DNA from: Thermoanaerobacterium sp. CMT5567-10
GTDB lineage: Bacteria; Bacillota; Thermoanaerobacteria; Thermoanaerobacterales; Thermoanaerobacteraceae
DNA: 37,211 nt
Direction: 5' to 3'
Assembly: GCF_030534315.2 (NCBI RefSeq)
Contig: NZ_CP130558.2
Location: 2,982,501-3,019,711, forward strand
Numbering within the stretch: position 1 is the stretch's first letter; each line of letters starts with the position of its first letter. The notes below the pieces were generated by a model. It worked only from the letters and a program-made list of their open reading frames with translations. It had not been told where the DNA came from and did not search any database. A program made the translations under genes and the position numbers. Shown one piece after another: positions 18,438-26,821 of this stretch.

Positions 18438-19312
18438 TGAGGTTAACTGGCAGAATTATAAGAGGCATTGGAGGGTTTTATTATGTATATACCGAGCATG
18501 GCATTATAGAATGCCGTGCTCGTGGTAAATTCAGAATATCAAACATCGTACCAATAGTAGGGGATAATGTTGATATTGAAACAGAAAATTTAAAAGATGG
18601 TTTCATAATAAATATACATAACAGAAAAAATGAATTAGTAAGACCGCCAGTATCTAATGTTGATCAAGCAATAATAACTTTTTCTATTGTAAATCCTGTT
18701 TTAAATAGACTACAGCTTGATAAAATGATTATATTAACTGAATTAAATGAAATACACCCTGTAATATGTATAAATAAGATTGATTTAGTGACTGAAGATG
18801 TTTTTCTACCATTGTATAATTTATATAAAAATTTAGGCTATGACGTTATTGCTACTTCAAAGTTTGATAATAGTGGTATTGATAAGTTAAAGGCAATGTT
18901 GATTGGAAAAACTTCGTTTTTTACAGGGCCGTCAGGCGTAGGAAAATCATCGTTAATAAATTGTATACATGGAACTAATAAGCAGGAAATTGGAGATTTA
19001 AGCGAAAAGCTGCTAAGAGGAAAACATACTACAAGAAGTGTAGAGCTTATTCCTTTTGAAAACGGCTATGTATTAGATACGCCTGGTTTTACTTCATTAA
19101 ATTTAGATTTAGATGAAGCTGAACTTAAATATTATTTTAGAGATTTTAAAGAATATGAAACAAATTGCAGATTTAAATCGTGTTTGCACATAAATGAACC
19201 TGATTGTGGCGTAAAAATTGCCGTAAGTAATGGGTTAATAGATAAAATACGATATTCTAATTATCTAAATTTATATAATGAGTTAAAGTCTAATAAAAGG
19301 AGGAGATATTGA
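18437..19312 (+). CDS. rsgA: Small-subunit ribosome biogenesis GTPase RsgA
   Basis: This 291-aa circularly permuted GTPase acts in late 30S assembly. An N-terminal OB-fold precedes the GTPase, in which G4 N-K-I-D (about residue 113) comes before the P-loop G-P-S-G-V-G-K-S-S (about 164) and D-T-P-G-F. This order is the hallmark of the family. A C-terminal zinc motif C-R-F-K-S-C-L-H with a later Cys is intact. The start is GTG, overlapping the prkC stop by one base (TAGTG). The prkC-rsgA-rpe-thiN order is standard. Confidence 0.95.
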   Translation: MRLTGRIIRGIGGFYYVYTEHGIIECRARGKFRISNIVPIVGDNVDIETENLKDGFIINIHNRKNELVRPPVSNVDQAIITFSIVNPVLNRLQLDKMIILTELNEIHPVICINKIDLVTEDVFLPLYNLYKNLGYDVIATSKFDNSGIDKLKAMLIGKTSFFTGPSGVGKSSLINCIHGTNKQEIGDLSEKLLRGKHTTRSVELIPFENGYVLDTPGFTSLNLDLDEAELKYYFRDFKEYETNCRFKSCLHINEPDCGVKIAVSNGLIDKIRYSNYLNLYNELKSNKRRRY

Positions 19313-19314
19313 GA

Positions 19315-19968
19315 ATGGAAATTTCTCCATCTATATTATCTGCAGACTTTGGGAATTTACTATCTGATATAAAAAAAGCTGAAAAAGAAAAACCTGAATT
19401 TTTACATATAGATGTAATGGATGGACATTTTGTTCCAAATATTACAATTGGCCCGTTGGTATTAAAGGCTTTGAAAGGTAAGACTGATATTCCCTTTGAT
19501 GTACATTTAATGATAGAAGATCCTGATAAATACATAAAAGAATTTGCCGAAGCAGGGGCAAAAAATATCACGGTTCATCAGGAAGCATGTTTACATTTAG
19601 ATAGAACGTTGCAGTTTATTAAATCTATTGGTATTATGGCTAGTGTTGCATTAAATCCAGCAACACCGTTAGAAACATTGAAATATGTACTGCCATCGGT
19701 TGATATGGTTCTGATAATGACTGTAAATCCTGGGTTTGGGGGACAGGTATTTATAGATGAAATGTATGAAAAAATACGTGAACTAGCATATATTAGAAAA
19801 AGTAGAGGATTGAATTTCAAGATAGAGGTTGACGGTGGGATTAATGTAGACAACATCAATGATGTAGTTTTTGCTGGAGCTGATGTGATAGTGGCAGGAT
19901 CCTCAATATTTGGTAGTGGCGACCCTGGAGAAAATATAAAAAAACTTAGAGGTGCAGTAAAAAGATGA
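19315..19968 (+). CDS. rpe: Ribulose-phosphate 3-epimerase
   Basis: This 217-aa TIM-barrel enzyme interconverts ribulose 5-phosphate and xylulose 5-phosphate in the pentose phosphate pathway. The opening I-S-P-S-I-L-S-A-D is characteristic. Metal ligands appear as His31, Asp33 and His64, plus the Asp of E-V-D-G-G-I near residue 173. M-T-V-N-P-G-F-G-G-Q is also present. The ATG at 19315 fits the family start, and the aaaggagg site at 19297-19304 is better spaced for it than for TTG 19309. The stop overlaps the thiN start in an ATGA. Confidence 0.94.
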   Translation: MEISPSILSADFGNLLSDIKKAEKEKPEFLHIDVMDGHFVPNITIGPLVLKALKGKTDIPFDVHLMIEDPDKYIKEFAEAGAKNITVHQEACLHLDRTLQFIKSIGIMASVALNPATPLETLKYVLPSVDMVLIMTVNPGFGGQVFIDEMYEKIRELAYIRKSRGLNFKIEVDGGINVDNINDVVFAGADVIVAGSSIFGSGDPGENIKKLRGAVKR

Positions 19969-20600
19969 AAACATGCATTATTTCAAATGGGGAGTTTAAC
20001 GACTCTGATTATATAAGGGAATTAATTAATAATTGCGATTATGTAATTTGTGCTGATGGTGGTGCAAATATTGCATATAAATTAGGAATAGTTCCCAATC
20101 TCATTATAGGAGATCTTGATTCGGCAGATAAACAAATTATTGACTATTATAAAAAAGATGGCGTTCAAGTAGATAAATATCCAACAGAGAAAGATGAAAC
20201 AGATACTCAGTTAGCGACGCTTAAAGCTATAGAACTTGGAACTGATGAAATCATATATATAGCATCAACAGGAAGCAGATTTGATCATTCTATAGCAAAT
20301 CTGTCACTTCTATTGTACCTACTAAAAAGAAATATAAAGGGAATAATAGCAAGCGAAAAAAATGAAATTCATCTTGTAGATAGGTCTTTAGAATTAGAAG
20401 GCAAGATAGGTGACATTGTTTCATTAATTCCATATAGTACAGATGTAAAGGGAATATACACTGATGGATTATATTATTCTTTATCAGGGCAGGATATGTC
20501 ATTGGATATGCCTTATGGTATAAGCAATGTTTTTATAAATAATAAGATTAAGATTAAAATTGACAGTGGATTATTATTAGTAATAAAATCTAAAGATTAG
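19965..20600 (+). CDS. thiN: Thiamine pyrophosphokinase
   Basis: This 211-aa enzyme turns thiamine into thiamine diphosphate. The motif A-D-G-G-A-N near residue 26, followed by P-N-L-I-I-G-D-L-D-S, is the nucleotide/thiamine-binding signature. E-K-D-E-T-D-T-Q and S-T-G-S-R-F-D-H are also typical. It overlaps rpe by four bases, so translation is probably coupled. No TPP riboswitch is seen before it, which is expected for an internal gene of this operon. Confidence 0.93.
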   Translation: MKTCIISNGEFNDSDYIRELINNCDYVICADGGANIAYKLGIVPNLIIGDLDSADKQIIDYYKKDGVQVDKYPTEKDETDTQLATLKAIELGTDEIIYIASTGSRFDHSIANLSLLLYLLKRNIKGIIASEKNEIHLVDRSLELEGKIGDIVSLIPYSTDVKGIYTDGLYYSLSGQDMSLDMPYGISNVFINNKIKIKIDSGLLLVIKSKD

Positions 20601-20652
20601 CACATTACCCTTTCCTTTCGAATAAAATATTATTGTGTAAGGAGGGGGTTTT

Positions 20653-20838
20653 ATGTGGAACAAAATATATAGAAAAATAAGAAACTTAAATAAAAAAATG
20701 AATTACTCAATAGGATATATAATTATGGCTTTAGGAATTTTTATTCTTGTAATATACATACCTAGCTGGCTATGGATGGTACTACTAGGTCTATCTGTTA
20801 TAATGATCGGATATTATATTAATGCATATTTCAAATAG
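20653..20838 (+). CDS. Small membrane protein of unknown function, 61 aa
   Basis: I do not recognise this protein. It has a basic N-terminus (about residues 1-16) and two hydrophobic segments, about 18-35 and 38-57, joined by a short turn with I-P-S-W. It is probably a membrane hairpin. The binding site aaggaggggg (20639-20648) is very strong and the ATG spacing is good, which supports a real gene. It lies between thiN and spoVM, in a place where Bacillus has spoVM directly, so a role in sporulation is possible but is only inferred from position. Confidence 0.72.
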   Translation: MWNKIYRKIRNLNKKMNYSIGYIIMALGIFILVIYIPSWLWMVLLGLSVIMIGYYINAYFK

Positions 20839-20880
20839 TAAATAAATAGTTTAGAATAGAAATGATAAAGGGGGATAAAT

Positions 20881-20973
20881 ATGAGCAAGAAAAAAGAACC
20901 GAAAGTCTTTTATTTTAAAATTCCCGGTTTTATTAAAAAATTTTTAAGTTCTATAATCAAAGGTAAAAAATAA
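20881..20973 (+). CDS. spoVM: Stage V sporulation protein M-like peptide, 30 aa
   Basis: This gene is too short for usual gene finding. It encodes 30 residues with K-V-F-Y-F-K-I-P-G-F-I-K-K-F-L at 8-22, resembling the F-Y-x-x-K-L-P-K-F-L core and amphipathic helix of SpoVM, the peptide that marks the convex forespore membrane and anchors the spore coat. Pro15 corresponds to the conserved proline. Position agrees: thiN before and rpmB and asp23 (yloU) after, as in Bacillus. A strong aaaggggg site (20867-20874) precedes ATG and a hairpin terminator follows. The N-terminus is about seven residues longer than in B. subtilis. Confidence 0.78.
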   Translation: MSKKKEPKVFYFKIPGFIKKFLSSIIKGKK

Positions 20974-20977
20974 AAAG

Positions 20978-21000
20978 CGTGCATTTATGCACGTCTTTCT
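20978..21000. terminator. Bidirectional terminator between spoVM and rpmB
   Basis: cgtgca (20978-20983) and tgcacg (20988-20993) form a stem with a four-base loop. T-rich sequence follows on the plus side (tctttcttt). An A-rich stretch before it gives T's on the minus side, so it can serve both converging genes. Confidence 0.65.
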
Positions 21001-21192
21001 TTATATGGCCCTCTTAACCTTCCCTGATTTTAAACATTTCGTACAAACATTTAATCTTACAGGTGTTCCATCAACAATAGCTCTAACACGTTTTAAATTT
21101 GGCTGCCATTTCTTTATTGATTTTCTGTGGGAATGACTATATTGATACCCTGCCATTGGTGTTTTTCCACAAACGTCGCATTTTCTCATCAT
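21001..21192 (-). CDS. rpmB: 50S ribosomal protein L28
   Basis: This 63-aa ribosomal protein has two cysteine pairs, C-D-V-C near the start and C-T-K-C near the end, so it is the zinc-binding form. The core S-H-S-H-R-K-S-I-K-K-W-Q-P-N and the R-V-R-A-I-V-D-G-T-P-V-R-L-N-V segment are typical. The ATG at 21192 is chosen over the GTG at 21198, which lies inside the ggaggtg binding site. It is a single gene divergent from asp23, an arrangement also seen in Bacillus. Confidence 0.95.
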   Translation of the reverse strand: MMRKCDVCGKTPMAGYQYSHSHRKSIKKWQPNLKRVRAIVDGTPVRLNVCTKCLKSGKVKRAI

Positions 21193-21219
21193 GTGCACCT
21201 CCTTTTTGTCAACAATACC

Positions 21220-21248
21220 ATTTTAACAAAAAAATAAATTTTCTTCAA
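21220..21248 (-). promoter_or_regulatory. Candidate rpmB promoter
   Basis: On the minus strand TTGAAG (21248-21243) is followed by 17 bases and TAAAAT (21225-21220), about 28 bases before the start codon. Confidence 0.6.
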
Positions 21249-21382
21249 GGTTAATAATTAATGAACTTAATTTATGCATTTACACAACAATGATATTTTA
21301 ACATTATATTTCATATATGTAAATACTTTTTGAATTAAAATTTAATAAATAGTTCCATAATATAGTAATTATTTTTCCTTTG

Positions 21383-21411
21383 TTGATGATTTAAACAGGA
21401 TAAGGTAAAAT
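21383..21411 (+). promoter_or_regulatory. Candidate promoter for asp23-fakA-recG
   Basis: TTGATG (21383-21388), 17 bases, TAAAAT (21406-21411); a TATAAT a few bases later is an alternative -10. The AT-rich region 21249-21382 between this and the rpmB promoter has no other feature I can support. Confidence 0.5.
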
Positions 21412-21436
21412 ATAATTATGATAGGAGGTTATATAA

Positions 21437-21787
21437 ATGGATCAAACCAAAAATAACTTAGGTAAAATAGATATTTCTACAGATGTTATTGCATCTATAG
21501 CGAGTTATGCGACTTCTGAATGTTATGGTATTGTTGGCTTAGGAAAGCGTGGACCTGATGGACTCATAGAGCTTTTTAAAAATGAACAATCAGGTAAGGG
21601 AATTAAGATTACATCAGACGAAGACGGAATGGTTATAGATTTGTACATTATAGTTGAGTACGGTGTAAATATAAAAACTGTTGCAGCAAATATAATTGAA
21701 AAAGTTAAGTATACTATAGAGACATTTACTGGAATCAAAGTTAAAAATGTAGTCGTAAATGTGCAGAGCATAAAAGTTGATATCTGA
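21437..21787 (+). CDS. Asp23/Gls24 family envelope stress protein (YloU-like)
   Basis: This 116-aa protein belongs to the Asp23/Gls24 family, small cytoplasmic proteins linked to envelope stress and often paired with fatty acid kinase genes. Typical stretches are I-S-T-D-V-I-A-S-I-A near residues 12-21, E-C-Y-G-I-V-G-L, and the closing V-V-V-N-V-Q-S-I-K-V. ATG follows a taggaggt site. It directly precedes fakA, as yloU precedes yloV in Bacillus. The exact role is unknown. Confidence 0.9.
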   Translation: MDQTKNNLGKIDISTDVIASIASYATSECYGIVGLGKRGPDGLIELFKNEQSGKGIKITSDEDGMVIDLYIIVEYGVNIKTVAANIIEKVKYTIETFTGIKVKNVVVNVQSIKVDI

Positions 21788-21800
21788 GGAGGAAATACTG

Positions 21801-23396
21801 TTGGATCATATAGATGGTAAAACTTTAAAACTTTTATTTAAAGGTGGGGCTCAATATTTATCAAATAAATCTGATGAAGTGAATAAATTAAATGTCTTTC
21901 CGGTTCCAGATGGTGATACTGGTTCTAATATGGCATACACTTTAAATTATGCTGTTAAAGAAATGGAAAAAGCATCCGATAATATAAACGATATATTAAA
22001 TAGTCTTTCAAGGGGTGCTTTGCTGGGAGCCAAGGGAAATTCGGGTGTGATTTTGTCACAAATTATTAGAGGATTTGCTAAAAGCCTTTTAAATCACGAT
22101 ATAATCACTACAAAAGATTTTGCAGAAGCGCTAAATATGGGTTCTTCTGTTGCTTATAAAGCAGTGATGAAACCTACTGAAGGGACTATTCTGACTGTTG
22201 TTAAAGACTGTGCCAATAAAGCTTTAAAATTAAGCAAAATAAAGGACTTTGAAGTATTTATTGATGGGATTGTAAAAGCTGCTGCAGAATCAGTTGAAAG
22301 GACTCCTGATTTGCTACCTGTATTGAAACAGGCTGGTGTAGTCGATTCTGGTGGTAAAGGGTTTTTGTTTATATTGTTAGGAATGCTGGAAACAATAAAA
22401 GGACATGAAGTTGTTCAAGAATATACAACAAACGATGTTTCTACAAATGAAGCTGACCTGACAAATATAAATTTCAAATATTGTACGGAAATGCTTATAA
22501 ATGCCAATTCACAAATGTCTTATAAGTTGAAAAGTGAAATAGAATCTTTTGGTGACAGTTTAATTGTTGTTGGTGATGACGATCTTATAAAAGTGCATAT
22601 TCATACAAATAATCCTGGTTTAGTACTGCAAGAGGGCTTAAAGTATGGTGATTTATTAAAGGTCAAAATTGACAATATGAAAATTCAACATGAAAATATC
22701 ATATTGGAAACAAAAAATAATTTAAAACAAGATAATAGTCTTCCTGCTAAAAAATATGGATTTTTGGCTGTATCTCCTGGAGATGGAATAAGTAAAATAT
22801 TCAAAGAATTAGGATGTGACGTTGTAATTGATGGGGGACAAACTATGAATCCTAGTGCTTTGGATATTTTAAAGGGGTTAGAAAAAATAAATACTGAAAA
22901 TATAATTGTCTTTCCAAATAATAAGAACATAATCATGACTTGTGAACAAGCCATGTCGATGTCTGATAAAAACATATATGTGATCGCTACTGAAAGTTTC
23001 AATCAGGCAGTCAGTGCAATAATAAATGTCGATGCAAATATGAGTATAGATGATGTAATAAGAAGCATAAATGATACAATTGAGAAAATTACAACAATAG
23101 AAATAACATATTCTATAAGGGACTCAGTTATTGATGGAATAAATATTAAAAGTGGTGACATATTAGGATTTGTAGATGGTAAATTTACTGCAATTGGTAC
23201 TGATTATAACGAAGTCGCTTTAAAAATTATAAGCGATAATATATCTGATGATGCTTCTATAATAACTATTTATTATGGTAAAGATGTTTCGAAAGATAAA
23301 GCAAAGGACTTACAAGATTTTATTTCATTTGACGGAGATATAGACATTCAATATGGTGGACAGCCCTTGTATTATTATGTAATTTCCATTGAATAG
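21801..23396 (+). CDS. fakA: Fatty acid kinase catalytic subunit (DAK1/DegV-partner family)
   Basis: This 531-aa kinase phosphorylates fatty acids that are presented by FakB (DegV-type) proteins, giving acyl-phosphate for PlsX/PlsY. The N-terminal DhaL-like nucleotide-binding domain shows N-V-F-P-V-P-D-G-D-T-G-S-N-M (about residues 32-45) with its metal-binding aspartates and A-K-G-N-S-G-V-I-L-S-Q. A middle domain and C-terminal DegV-like domain follow. The TTG at 21801 is chosen because gaggagg (21786-21792) lies upstream of it and downstream of the earlier in-frame TTG at 21777. A DegV gene lies two genes downstream. Confidence 0.92.
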   Translation: MDHIDGKTLKLLFKGGAQYLSNKSDEVNKLNVFPVPDGDTGSNMAYTLNYAVKEMEKASDNINDILNSLSRGALLGAKGNSGVILSQIIRGFAKSLLNHDIITTKDFAEALNMGSSVAYKAVMKPTEGTILTVVKDCANKALKLSKIKDFEVFIDGIVKAAAESVERTPDLLPVLKQAGVVDSGGKGFLFILLGMLETIKGHEVVQEYTTNDVSTNEADLTNINFKYCTEMLINANSQMSYKLKSEIESFGDSLIVVGDDDLIKVHIHTNNPGLVLQEGLKYGDLLKVKIDNMKIQHENIILETKNNLKQDNSLPAKKYGFLAVSPGDGISKIFKELGCDVVIDGGQTMNPSALDILKGLEKINTENIIVFPNNKNIIMTCEQAMSMSDKNIYVIATESFNQAVSAIINVDANMSIDDVIRSINDTIEKITTIEITYSIRDSVIDGINIKSGDILGFVDGKFTAIGTDYNEVALKIISDNISDDASIITIYYGKDVSKDKAKDLQDFISFDGDIDIQYGGQPLYYYVISIE

Positions 23397-23404
23397 GTGA
23401 TTAT

Positions 23405-25453
23405 ATGGATCTTTCAAAATCTATACAATATGTAAAGGGAGTAGGTCCTAAAAGAGCTATATTATTAAAAAAAATTGGCATAGAAACAGTAAAGGATGCG
23501 CTGGAATATTATCCAAAAGAATATGAAAATAGAGATAAAATAATACCAATAGATATGCTTAAGATCGGTGAAAAGCAGACTTTTAAGGCTTATATAGCGG
23601 GTAAAGCAAGGGAATATAAAGTAAAAAGATTAACTATTACAAAGATACCTGTTAAAGATGGAAGTGGTGCGGTTGAACTTGTTTGGTATAATCAGCCGTA
23701 CATAAAGAGCAATTTTAAATTAGGTGAAGAATATATTATAAATGGCAAAGTTTCTTATAAATATGGACAGATATATGTAGAGAATCCGATTATGGATAGA
23801 AGCGATAGTCTAAATATCAATGCTGGAAGGATTGTGCCAATATATAAATTAACTGAAGGACTGAGCCAAAAAGTTATAAGGAATATAATTTTCAATCTTT
23901 TGAAAGAATATTTAAATGACATAGAAGAAATATTTGATGAAAATTTTTTAGAAGAATATAATTTGCTAGATATTAAAAGTGCAATAAAAAATATACATTT
24001 TCCTGAGTCTTCAAAAATGCTTGAAAAATCCAAATATAGACTTGTTTTTCAAGAATTTTTTATTTTGCAATTAGGGTTAGCTTTGATAAAAAATAAATAC
24101 AATGAAGGAAAAACAGGTATAAAGTTTAAACGTGTCGATTTAAAAGATTTTTTTAGCAAGTTAAAATTTCGCCTTACACAAGCGCAGGAGAGAGTTTTAA
24201 ATGAAATACTTGATGATATGTGTTCAGGGAAAGTAATGAATAGGCTTTTGCAAGGCGATGTTGGCTCAGGAAAGACGATTATAGCAGCAGCAGCCATGTA
24301 TGTCGCTGTGAAAAACGGATATCAGGCTTCTATAATGGCTCCGACAGAAATACTTGCAAAACAGCATTATTATACTTTAAAAGAACTATATGACGAATTA
24401 AATATAAAAATTGAATTGCTTACTGGAAGTATTGGTACTAGAAAGAAAAACAATATTATTGAGGGAATTAGAAATGGCGAAATTGATATATTAGTTGGTA
24501 CTCATTCTTTAATTGAGGAAAATGTACAATTCAAAAATTTAGGTTTAGCAATAACTGATGAGCAACACAGGTTTGGCGTTCGACAAAGAGCCGTATTTAA
24601 AGAAAAAGGTGAACAAACGGATGTCTTAGTGATGACGGCAACGCCTATACCAAGAACATTGGCACTTATGTTATATGGTGATTTAGATATATCTGTGATA
24701 GATGAATTGCCACCGGGACGAAAGAAAATAGAGACATATGCAATAAGTGCTACTTTAAGAGATAGAGCATATAAATTTGTCATAAATGAAGTAAAAAAAG
24801 GACGTCAAGCGTATATTGTTTGTCCATTAATAGAAGATTCAAACCTGATTAATGCAAAATCGGCAGAAGTTGTATATGAAGAGATTTACAAAGGGGTTTT
24901 TAAAGAATTTAGAGTTGGTTTAGTACATGGTGGAATGAACTCAAATGATAAGAATAAAGTTATGAATGAATTTGTTAATGGGAAAATAGATATATTAGTG
25001 TCTACAACGGTTATAGAAGTTGGCGTGAATGTGCCAAATGCTTCAGTTATTGTTATTGAAAATGCTGAAAGATTTGGGTTGGCACAACTTCATCAATTAA
25101 GAGGACGTGTAGGAAGATCATCGCATCAATCTTATTGTATCCTTATAGCATATTCATATTCAGATGTTGTTAAAAAAAGATTGAAAGTGATGACTGAAAC
25201 TAATGATGGTTTTAAAATTGCTGAAAAAGATTTGGAAATAAGAGGACCAGGTGAATTTTTTGGTGTAAAGCAGCATGGATTGCCAGAATTGAAATTAGCA
25301 AATATTTTTGAAGATATTGAAATATTGAAATTGGCTCAAAAAGCTGTTGAAAAATTTTTAAACAACGATATTACATTCAAAAGGCATGATAAGATGAAAG
25401 CCGAACTAATTGAGCGATTTAAAGATAAATTGGAAGGGATTGTATTAAATTAA
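23405..25453 (+). CDS. recG: ATP-dependent DNA helicase RecG
   Basis: This 682-aa helicase remodels stalled forks and Holliday junctions. An N-terminal wedge (OB) domain precedes the helicase core. Walker A G-D-V-G-S-G-K-T is at about residues 285-292, the D-E-Q-H box at about 385-388, and A-T-P-I-P-R-T-L-A follows. The Q-L-R-G-R-V-G-R motif of the second RecA-like domain is present, as is the C-terminal segment with G-P-G-E-F-F-G. It starts with ATG eight bases after fakA, sharing its operon. Confidence 0.96.
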   Translation: MDLSKSIQYVKGVGPKRAILLKKIGIETVKDALEYYPKEYENRDKIIPIDMLKIGEKQTFKAYIAGKAREYKVKRLTITKIPVKDGSGAVELVWYNQPYIKSNFKLGEEYIINGKVSYKYGQIYVENPIMDRSDSLNINAGRIVPIYKLTEGLSQKVIRNIIFNLLKEYLNDIEEIFDENFLEEYNLLDIKSAIKNIHFPESSKMLEKSKYRLVFQEFFILQLGLALIKNKYNEGKTGIKFKRVDLKDFFSKLKFRLTQAQERVLNEILDDMCSGKVMNRLLQGDVGSGKTIIAAAAMYVAVKNGYQASIMAPTEILAKQHYYTLKELYDELNIKIELLTGSIGTRKKNNIIEGIRNGEIDILVGTHSLIEENVQFKNLGLAITDEQHRFGVRQRAVFKEKGEQTDVLVMTATPIPRTLALMLYGDLDISVIDELPPGRKKIETYAISATLRDRAYKFVINEVKKGRQAYIVCPLIEDSNLINAKSAEVVYEEIYKGVFKEFRVGLVHGGMNSNDKNKVMNEFVNGKIDILVSTTVIEVGVNVPNASVIVIENAERFGLAQLHQLRGRVGRSSHQSYCILIAYSYSDVVKKRLKVMTETNDGFKIAEKDLEIRGPGEFFGVKQHGLPELKLANIFEDIEILKLAQKAVEKFLNNDITFKRHDKMKAELIERFKDKLEGIVLN

Positions 25454-25472
25454 CATGAGGGAGGAAATCAAA

Positions 25473-26315
25473 ATGAGCAAGATTGCTATAGTTACAGACA
25501 GTGTATCAGATATACCTGATGACATAGTAAAATTGTACGATATTTATGTTGTTCCCTTGACTATTGACATTGATGGTGTATCTTACAAAGATGGGATAGA
25601 TATAAAAAAAGATTATTTCTACGATCTGTTAAATTCAGGGAAAACGCCGACAACATCTCAAATATCTCCAATTGAATTTATGGAAGTTTTTAGCGATTTA
25701 TTAAAAAGCTATGATGAAATTATCTGCATTCTATTGTCATCTAAATTGAGTGGTACATACCAATCAGCATTATTGGCTAAAGAAAACTTAAAAAATTCAA
25801 AAATAACAGTGCTCGATTCGAAAAACTTTTCGTTAGGTTCTGGACTTTTAGTTATAGAAGCTGCTAAAATGGCTCGAAACGGTAGTACAAGAGATGAGAT
25901 AGTTGGCAAAATCAATGACATGATACCAAAAATAAGTTATATAATGATTTTTGATTCTTTAGAATATCTTTATAGAGGTGGAAGATTAAAAAAATCACAG
26001 GCTATACTAGGTAGTATTTTAAATATAAAGCCTATTTTAGTCAATAATGATGGAGAGTTAGAAATAAAAGATAAGGTACGAGGAAGAAAAAATGCAATAA
26101 AGTGGATAATAAACTATATGAAAGAAACAAATGTTAATTTCAAAAGAAAGGAGATAGGATTGCTGCACACTGATAGAGAAGAGTTTATGCTTGAAATTGA
26201 AAATGCCATTAGAAACGAGTTTGGAGTTGCGAATTTTATTAAGAATAGAGCTGGTTGCTCAGCTGGCGTTCATGCAGGTCCATATGCAGTTGGTATATTT
26301 TTTGAATTAGATTAA
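25473..26315 (+). CDS. DegV family fatty-acid-binding protein (FakB-like)
   Basis: This 280-aa protein has the DegV fold, which holds a fatty acid for phosphorylation by FakA. Signature pieces are V-T-D-S-V-S-D near residue 8, T-S-Q-I-S-P at about 57-62, L-S-S-K-L-S-G-T-Y near 85-93, Y-R-G-G-R-L and the C-terminal H-A-G-P-Y-A-V-G. The ATG at 25473 follows gagggagga and is preferred to an earlier in-frame ATG at 25455. Which fatty acids it prefers cannot be read from the sequence. No clear terminator follows. Confidence 0.9.
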   Translation: MSKIAIVTDSVSDIPDDIVKLYDIYVVPLTIDIDGVSYKDGIDIKKDYFYDLLNSGKTPTTSQISPIEFMEVFSDLLKSYDEIICILLSSKLSGTYQSALLAKENLKNSKITVLDSKNFSLGSGLLVIEAAKMARNGSTRDEIVGKINDMIPKISYIMIFDSLEYLYRGGRLKKSQAILGSILNIKPILVNNDGELEIKDKVRGRKNAIKWIINYMKETNVNFKRKEIGLLHTDREEFMLEIENAIRNEFGVANFIKNRAGCSAGVHAGPYAVGIFFELD

Positions 26316-26425
26316 ATAATAAACCATTTTTATCACCTTTATACAATTTTGCTAATGAAATTATAGTTTATAGAAATTCTTTTTGGGTAAATTAATATTG
26401 AAATCATTAAATGGAGGTGATAAAA

Positions 26426-26652
26426 ATGCAGCAGGTTCAGAGACAAAGAATCCGCTTGTAGTAAGAGAAGCAAAGCAAGCTATGAGCAAATGGAAATATG
26501 AAATAGCAAGCGAACTTGGAATAAATCCTCCAGCCGATGGTTATTGGGGTACACTTACATCCCGTGATTGCGGTGCTGTAGGTGGCCATATGGTAAGAAA
26601 AATGATCCAAATGGCTGAAAGCCAAATCGCTAATAAAGGTACACTTAGATAA
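26426..26652 (+). pseudogene. Alpha/beta-type SASP gene with one-base lesion at the start codon
   Basis: From codon 2 on, this copy encodes a full SASP almost identical to the intact copy at 26822. The intact copy reads ATG-GCA-GCA after the shared ggaggtgataaaa; here one G is missing (atgcagca). Translation from the usual ATG at 26426 therefore goes out of frame and stops at 26459-26461 after 11 codons. The SASP frame stays open upstream to TTG codons at 26398 and 26383, but no binding site precedes them and the normal ggaggtg would be coding. It is either a very recent null mutation or a base-calling error. Confidence 0.75.
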
Positions 26653-26654
26653 TA

Positions 26655-26682
26655 AAAAGATACCCTTCGGGGTATCTTTTTT
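26655..26682 (+). terminator. Terminator after first SASP copy
   Basis: aaaagataccc (26655-26665) and gggtatctttt (26670-26680) pair perfectly around a ttcg tetraloop and run into T's. It is a strong Rho-independent terminator. Confidence 0.9.
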
Positions 26683-26821
26683 AAATAAACTTATTTACGA
26701 AAAATAAATTATGTAAAATTAAAAATTAAATATCGTTTTATATATATGAAAATATTAACATGTATATATAAATTGTATATGGATAAATTAATATTGAAAT
26801 CATTAAATGGAGGTGATAAAA

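Noticed and set aside
19900-19965. TPP riboswitch for thiN
   Set aside because: The upstream sequence is rpe coding DNA with no thi-box motif, and thiN is translationally coupled to rpe.
26383-26428. Upstream in-frame TTG codons as true starts of the first SASP gene
   Set aside because: No binding site precedes them and the normal ggaggtg would be translated; comparison with the intact twin shows a missing base instead.
26426-26461. Programmed frameshift in the first SASP gene
   Set aside because: No slippery run or stimulating structure is seen, and the intact copy next to it needs no shift.
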